Assembly (NCBI GenBank): GCA_030151665.1
Contig: JASLDB010000098.1
Span: 1 to 11,216, forward strand
Source of the DNA: Neisseriaceae bacterium
Lineage (GTDB): Bacteria > Pseudomonadota > Gammaproteobacteria > Burkholderiales > Neisseriaceae
DNA length: 11,216 nt
Direction: 5' to 3'
Every line of letters begins with the position of its first letter. Position 1 is the first letter of the stretch. Positions 7,473 through 11,216 of the stretch are shown here, piece by piece. Position numbers and translations under genes: made by a program. The notes beneath the pieces were generated by a model that was given only the letters and a program-made list of their open reading frames with translations, made no database searches and was not told where the DNA came from.

Positions 7473-7498
7473 GCCACTGCTATGCAGTGGCTTTTTTT
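7473..7498 (+). terminator. rho-independent terminator of ppsA
   Basis: GCCACTGC (7473-7480) and GCAGTGGC (7484-7491) form a perfect 8-bp stem with a 3-nt loop, followed by seven T. It lies 20 bp after the ppsA stop. The next gene begins only about 45 bp downstream, so it needs its own promoter or read-through. Confidence 0.93.
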
Positions 7499-7531
7499 AT
7501 ATCGTCAATCAGTATATGATGGCCAACAATA

Positions 7532-7537
7532 AGGGGG
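7532..7537 (+). promoter_or_regulatory. ribosome binding site deciding the start of the acyltransferase gene
   Basis: AGGGGG lies 5 nt before the ATG at 7543. The earlier in-frame ATG at 7516 has no such site and would add nine residues absent from the WecH-type N-terminus. Confidence 0.65.
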
Positions 7538-7542
7538 ATTAT

Positions 7543-8553
7543 ATGGTTAGTACAAGACAAGATTGGTTAGATCATTTACGAGGTGTAGCCTGTTTGATGG
7601 TGCTTATGGTTCATGTTGCTGGGATTTATTTGTATCAATGGGGCAAAATCGATACGGTTGATTGGCAACTGGCGAATTTTTTGGATTCAGCCAGTCGGGC
7701 TTGCGTTCCTATTTTCTTTATGTTGTCAGGGTATTTGTTTTTTCAAGACAAAATACCCAAGGCGAAGAATTTTATTAAAATCATCAGTGCATTGTTATTT
7801 TACAGCTTGATTTATTTACTAGCGGCTTGGTTTGTGACGGGTGTTTTTCCTGTTAATAAAGTAGCGAATATTCTTACCACACCTGTGCATTACCATTTAT
7901 GGTTTTTTTATGCGATTTTTATTATGTACGCCTTGTCGATGTTGGTCAGGGTTCGCAATGAAACCAGTCCTTTGCAAGTGGTGGTGTTATTGCTAGTGTT
8001 ATTGATTGTATTTAATACGCAATGGGCAGATATCATGGTTTGGTTTGGTTTCTCATTGAAGTCATCTTCTCTATTGGGCCCAGCATCGATGATTTATTAT
8101 TTTATTTATGCGGTATTGGCTGTGTATTTAGCAAAGCTTCCTGTTTATGGGCACCATCAAAATAAGGTGTTATTAGGCTTGTATGGTTTTTGTGTTGTGG
8201 TGATTGCTACTGCAACCTATTTACTTTCATCAGGTGTACAGCACTATGTGGGTACTTTTTATGCTTACAATAGCGTACCAGTGTTTTTGAGTGCTTTTGC
8301 TTTATTTGTACTTTTTAGGCATTGGCAGATTTCATCTGGTGGGTTGAGAAAAGCGTTGGTGTTTTTATCCAAGTATTCCTTGGGTATTTATGGCAGCCAT
8401 GTATTTTTTTTAGAGATTTTCCAATACATTTTGTTTCCTCGGTTGGATAGTATCACGCTAAAAATATTGTTGGTATTTGGATTAACATTGATTTGTAGCT
8501 GTGTTTTCTCGGTTTTGATTCGCCGTTTGGATAAAAAAGCTTATTTGGGTTAG
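7543..8553 (+). CDS. membrane O-acetyltransferase, acyltransferase-3 family, WecH-like
   Basis: This 336-aa integral membrane protein has about ten hydrophobic helices and the marks of acyltransferase family 3. The N-terminus WLDHLRGVACLMVLMVH holds the conserved Arg13 and His24; SRACVPIFFMLSGYLFF follows at 51-67, HYHLWFFYAIF at 116-126 and YSLGIYGSHVFFLE near 278-291. Each segment lines up closely with E. coli WecH (YiaH), which O-acetylates enterobacterial common antigen using acetyl-CoA from the cytoplasm. Neisseriaceae are not known to make that antigen, so the acceptor here is probably another surface glycan, such as lipooligosaccharide or capsule/exopolysaccharide; this is inference. 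No glycosyltransferase genes are nearby, so context does not name the substrate. It stands alone between the ppsA terminator and a bidirectional terminator. TATGAT near 7515 might be a -10, without a clear -35. Confidence 0.85.
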   Translation: MVSTRQDWLDHLRGVACLMVLMVHVAGIYLYQWGKIDTVDWQLANFLDSASRACVPIFFMLSGYLFFQDKIPKAKNFIKIISALLFYSLIYLLAAWFVTGVFPVNKVANILTTPVHYHLWFFYAIFIMYALSMLVRVRNETSPLQVVVLLLVLLIVFNTQWADIMVWFGFSLKSSSLLGPASMIYYFIYAVLAVYLAKLPVYGHHQNKVLLGLYGFCVVVIATATYLLSSGVQHYVGTFYAYNSVPVFLSAFALFVLFRHWQISSGGLRKALVFLSKYSLGIYGSHVFFLEIFQYILFPRLDSITLKILLVFGLTLICSCVFSVLIRRLDKKAYLG

Positions 8554-8567
8554 CACCAAAAACATCG

Positions 8568-8616
8568 GATGAAATGCAAAAAAACCGTCGCACCTTCGGC
8601 TTTTTTACATTTCATC
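8568..8616. terminator. bidirectional terminator between convergent genes
   Basis: A nested inverted repeat runs GATGAAATG (8568-8576), seven A, CCG ... CGG, six T, CATTTCATC (8608-8616). Both strands therefore show a stem flanked by a T-run. It lies between the acyltransferase stop (8553) and the end of the minus-strand gene (8625), and should stop transcription from both sides. Confidence 0.8.
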
Positions 8617-8624
8617 AGTGGTTG

Positions 8625-9158
8625 CTAACTCAGTGCAGCTAAATGAAGTGATTGTTCCGTGTCTTTGGTATGGAGTTGTTGATTGATGGGGCGAAATAAG
8701 TCATTGGCTGTTTTGGCGAGGTAAACCATGGTTTGCTCTTGCTGGGAATGATTTAATAAACCTTGTTCTTGTGCTAGATGTAATGCAGCTGACTTTGCTG
8801 ATTCATTGGCAACTCGAAAGGCATAATCATGGTGACGATTTTCGACGCGAAAATAGCTATGTTCCATTTTTTGCAATAAGAAAAAGACCAGCTTTTCCAT
8901 GGTTTTAGATTGACTGTTCTCTGCCCACAGTCCATTAAAAATAGCGGGTTCACCAATGCCCGGATTCAGATGTAAGCTCAGTGTGTTGGTGGGTGCGCTG
9001 TGATTGTTGGGCGTATCTAGGTTTTTAATTTTGATATCATATTCATCAAAAAACGGGATGAGTTGTACCTGCCATTCACTGGGGGCGTCTTGTAATATAT
9101 TTTGTAGCTGTGCTAGTGAGAATGTATGTGGGGATATTAAATCAATATGGCATAGCAT
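8625..9158 (-). CDS. hypothetical protein, 177 aa
   Basis: I do not recognise this protein. The start at 9158 is supported by a GGA-centred ribosome site with an A-rich flank 8 nt upstream. The product is soluble-looking, with no signal peptide or membrane helix. Residues 1-60 may form a small alpha/beta unit, beginning MLCHIDLISPHTFSLAQLQ. The middle has a Gly/Pro-rich turn (LNPGIGEPAIFNGLW), and the C-terminal half is helical and His/Gln-rich (KMEHSYFRVENRHHDYAFRV, then several Ala/Gln helices). The histidine cluster near 110 could bind metal, but no known motif is evident. It is convergent with the acyltransferase gene and shares its terminator. The length, ribosome site and lack of damage support a real gene, perhaps lineage-specific. 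Confidence 0.65.
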   Translation of the reverse strand: MLCHIDLISPHTFSLAQLQNILQDAPSEWQVQLIPFFDEYDIKIKNLDTPNNHSAPTNTLSLHLNPGIGEPAIFNGLWAENSQSKTMEKLVFFLLQKMEHSYFRVENRHHDYAFRVANESAKSAALHLAQEQGLLNHSQQEQTMVYLAKTANDLFRPINQQLHTKDTEQSLHLAALS

Positions 9159-9203
9159 GTATATTTTCCTTTTTTTAATATTTCACGGTATGATATATTC
9201 ATT

Positions 9204-9231
9204 TTTATAAATTTAATAGATGTCATTTGAA
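9204..9231 (-). promoter_or_regulatory. possible promoter of the 177-aa gene
   Basis: On the minus strand TTCAAA (9231-9226), a 16-bp spacer and TATAAA (9209-9204) lie about 50-70 bp before the start at 9158. The DNA is AT-rich, so this is tentative. Confidence 0.3.
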
Positions 9232-9277
9232 TAAATAAATGTAAAATAATGATTGCCTTATGAATAAGGAGTTGGAC

Positions 9278-9533
9278 ATGATGTTAGTTAAGAAAAAAAA
9301 TTATTGAGAAGCGTAATGGTATGGCTGTGTTTATATTGTTAATGATATGGCAAGCTGCAGTTCAAAATAATGATTTACTAAAGAAGTACCAAGAAATGAG
9401 ACCTGTGATGGAGAATTTAGAAAACAATGTATGTGCGAATGCCAAGCATAGCCAAGCATGCTATTTACAGTTATAGGCATTGCAAAATATCAGCATGCAA
9501 GTGGGGGATGCAAGCCACTTGCGAAATAAATGA
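9278..9533 (+). pseudogene. broken small gene for a membrane-anchored or exported protein
   Basis: AAGGAG (9266-9271) sits 6 nt before ATG 9278, an excellent start, but the frame stops after nine codons at TGA just beyond an A8 tract (9293-9300). Removing one A opens a frame MMLVKKKIIEKRNGMAVFILLMIWQ, a basic N-region followed by a hydrophobic segment, and then a polar, probably helical region with two cysteines (VCANAKHSQACYLQL). That frame meets TAG at 9474; reading through it as Gln continues ALQNISMQVG to TGA at 9531. The full product would be about 83 aa. An ATG at 9321 could still give an intact 51-aa product (9321-9476). Family unknown. It may be decay, phase variation at A8, or ribosomal slippage. 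A tandem 10-bp repeat at 9441-9460 complicates the reading frame further. Confidence 0.5.
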
Positions 9534-9650
9534 GGTATCAAGCGCTGTTTGTGATTAAAATGAAATGAAAAGTTGTATCAATCTATTAACAGTCAATTGA
9601 AAAATAGACTTCGTTGCATTCTAATAATAAGCTGATTAATGGCTTGTTGC

Positions 9651-11036
9651 TTAGATTAGATTTTCAATGGCATGTTTGTCTTGTTGGATTTTCTTCTTCA
9701 ATAACTGCAGTAGTTTTTCACTAAAAAGCCATTGACCATCTCTTAATGATAAAGCACCTGCTTGTACTGTAAAATCGATTTGTTGGTGTAGTAGTGCATC
9801 GGTTTCAGTAATCACAAATGCCCTGTGTTGATTAAAACCAACGCAGGGTAAAAGATTTAAATGTTGCATCACTTTGTCATTGTGTTGATTGGCGGTTTCT
9901 TTGATATCAATGCAGCTTGGACAATGTGCTACCAAGCGAGTGGGGCATGGTTCGGTTTTTGGGGGTGTCGGTTGTAAAATATTCAATGCTTTTGGGCAGA
10001 TTTGGTGTGCTTGTGCCCATTGAAACAATGCTTTTTTAGCGGCTTTGGCATGTAAAAACAAACCAATGGGTGCTGCAGGTAATAAACTTTCCGTAATGGG
10101 TTTAACATGGGTTTGTAAGTAGCCATCTTCACTCATGCCAAGCAAAATGGTGTAACAAGGTTGTTTATTGGTGTAGTGTAATGGCACGCTTTTGTCTTGA
10201 TGTGCTAGAACATAAGCATGCAAAGGGCCAATGGCTTTTTGATAGTGAATGCTGGTTAAGTTGGCAAAGCGCTCTTGTGCATTGGGCTGATGCAATAATT
10301 TGGAAATATCACTAAAGCATTGCGGTACTGATTTATGGTATAGGCTTTGCTTATTATTGTCCAAAAAGTCAATGACACAAGGAGCATCTGGTAAGCTGTA
10401 ATAAGTATCTTGCAAGGTAGGTGATAGCCAGTGTGGTGCTACTTGTGGTTGCATTAATGAATAAGCAGCTTGGCACCAAATTTCTTCACCCTTTTCTTTT
10501 AAGCTGACTTCTAAAAACATGCACAGTGCTTCAACATCGGCCATCGCACGATGTCGGCTTTCTAGAATAAATGAAAAACGGTCAATGATGGTTTCTAAGC
10601 TATGTTTGTAATACTCAGGGTATAGGCGTCGTGAAAATTTCACTGTACATAAATTGGGTGCAGCATAGTCCAAACCTGCACGGGCAAATTCTTGCTTTAA
10701 AAAAGTGTAGTCAAAATGGCTGTTGTGAGCAATCAGTAATGCGCCTTGTAGTTGAGGCAACAAAGAGGGGGCAAAATGGGCGAATATAGGCTTATCACTT
10801 ACCATGTTATCGGTGATGCCAGTCAGTTCTTGTACAAAGCTGGGAATGGGTTTTTCAGGGTTGATCAACTCAGAAAAATAGTGGGCATGACCACGATCAA
10901 AGCGCCAAAAAGCCACCTCAGTGACGCGATCACTGGATAAATTACCACCTGTGGATTCCACATCTAAGATGACTACAGGGCAGGGAAAAGTAGCAAAAAT
11001 CGCATTTAAGCGACTCACTATCGACTCTTTAAGCAT
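9651..11036 (-). CDS. DnaQ-like 3'-5' exonuclease fused to a degenerate GIY-YIG domain
   Basis: The N-terminal 18-175 is a DEDDh exonuclease related to DNA polymerase III epsilon. It has Asp25 and Glu27 in ILDVESTGG, Asp109 in AHNSHFDYTF, and His162 with Asp167 in RHRAMADVEAL, so the first domain should be active on single-stranded 3' ends. Residues 213-292 align in order with the GIY-YIG nuclease fold of UvrC/Cho: LPDAPCVIDF for LP..PGVY, SLYHKS for .YVGK, HAYVLA for EALLLE, VPLHYTN for QPRYN. The catalytic Gly, Tyr, Arg and Glu appear replaced. The C-terminal 300-461 has scattered cysteines (CPSC near 372-375) and no motif I can name. Fusions of this kind exist in Betaproteobacteria and Actinobacteria, usually annotated as a polymerase III epsilon-like protein; the replicative dnaQ is normally much shorter. 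The start at 11036 has only a weak ribosome site. A TACAAT at 11076-11071 may be its -10. Confidence 0.85.
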   Translation of the reverse strand: MLKESIVSRLNAIFATFPCPVVILDVESTGGNLSSDRVTEVAFWRFDRGHAHYFSELINPEKPIPSFVQELTGITDNMVSDKPIFAHFAPSLLPQLQGALLIAHNSHFDYTFLKQEFARAGLDYAAPNLCTVKFSRRLYPEYYKHSLETIIDRFSFILESRHRAMADVEALCMFLEVSLKEKGEEIWCQAAYSLMQPQVAPHWLSPTLQDTYYSLPDAPCVIDFLDNNKQSLYHKSVPQCFSDISKLLHQPNAQERFANLTSIHYQKAIGPLHAYVLAHQDKSVPLHYTNKQPCYTILLGMSEDGYLQTHVKPITESLLPAAPIGLFLHAKAAKKALFQWAQAHQICPKALNILQPTPPKTEPCPTRLVAHCPSCIDIKETANQHNDKVMQHLNLLPCVGFNQHRAFVITETDALLHQQIDFTVQAGALSLRDGQWLFSEKLLQLLKKKIQQDKHAIENLI

Positions 11037-11117
11037 GATTGACTAACTGAAAACACAAACAAGACAAAGGATTGTACGCAAATCTGACTAAAATAGCCAT
11101 TTAAATTATAAAAAGTA

Positions 11118-11146
11118 TTGACAGTTTTAATGGTTATCCCTATAAT
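11118..11146 (+). promoter_or_regulatory. consensus sigma70 promoter of tRNA-Arg
   Basis: TTGACA (11118-11123), exactly 17 bp, and TATAAT (11141-11146) are a perfect consensus match. The start of transcription would fall about ten bases before the tRNA 5' end at 11163, as expected for a strong stable-RNA promoter. Confidence 0.93.
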
Positions 11147-11162
11147 TCTACTTCTTCGTTAA

Positions 11163-11216
11163 GCACCCGTAGCTCAGTTGGATAGAGTATCTGGCTACGA
11201 ACCAGAGGGTCGGGCG
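11163..11216 (+). tRNA. tRNA-Arg (anticodon ACG), 3' end outside window
   Basis: The first 54 nt of a tRNA are visible: acceptor arm GCACCCG (11163-11169), TA, then AGCTCAGTTGGATAGAG as D-arm. The anticodon stem TCTGG/CCAGA (11190-11194, 11202-11206) encloses loop CTACGAA, with anticodon ACG at 11197-11199. ACG reads CGU/CGC/CGA arginine codons after A34 becomes inosine. The T-arm and 3' acceptor strand lie past the window edge. Confidence 0.95.

Noticed and set aside
1..11216. Neisseriaceae DNA uptake sequences, including paired copies in terminators
   Set aside because: No GCCGTCTGAA or close CCTGAA-type variant was found by eye on either strand, and the terminators use other stems.
1..11216. 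CRISPR array, insertion sequence or defence system
   Set aside because: No regularly spaced repeats, transposase-like frames, terminal inverted repeats or recognisable defence genes were seen.

Overview
The window looks like chromosome of an AT-rich member of the Neisseriaceae (Betaproteobacteria). The main clue is a full-length phosphoenolpyruvate synthase whose N-terminus and core closely resemble Neisseria PpsA as I remember it. A DnaQ-type exonuclease with a GIY-YIG-like tail, of a kind I associate with the same family, supports this. No canonical Neisseria DNA uptake sequence was seen, so the genus stays open; this is inference without a database search.

Positions 1-3110 form a decaying accessory stretch. 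On the minus strand lie a TauE/SafE-type transporter gene cut by the window edge, an unrecognised 153-aa gene just upstream of it, and a 62-aa gene whose likely promoter contains a 16-bp palindrome. On the plus strand are two broken genes. One is a VirB5/TrbJ-like type IV secretion remnant (1298-1853), followed by a strong terminator. The other is a sugar-dehydrogenase-like SDR gene (about 2478-3104) with several frameshifts and little left of its nucleotide-binding N-terminus.

Positions 3111-8616 hold the metabolic core. A Sad-type succinate-semialdehyde dehydrogenase gene (minus) and ppsA (plus) diverge from a 507-bp spacer. That spacer carries a good sigma70 promoter for ppsA, overlapped by an imperfect dyad. 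ppsA ends at a strong terminator and is followed by a membrane O-acetyltransferase gene resembling E. coli WecH. A bidirectional terminator separates this gene from a convergent unknown gene.

Positions 8625-11216 hold the unknown 177-aa gene (minus), a broken small gene for a membrane-anchored or exported protein (frameshift at an A8 tract plus an amber codon), and the exonuclease gene (minus). At the right edge a tRNA-Arg(ACG) gene, cut by the window end, is read from a perfect consensus sigma70 promoter.

The genes do not form one obvious pathway. ppsA serves gluconeogenesis and the dehydrogenase serves semialdehyde oxidation. I found no clear new multi-gene system. The most interesting items are the gene remnants, the possible slippage tract, two candidate operators, and the exonuclease whose second nuclease domain appears to have lost its active site.
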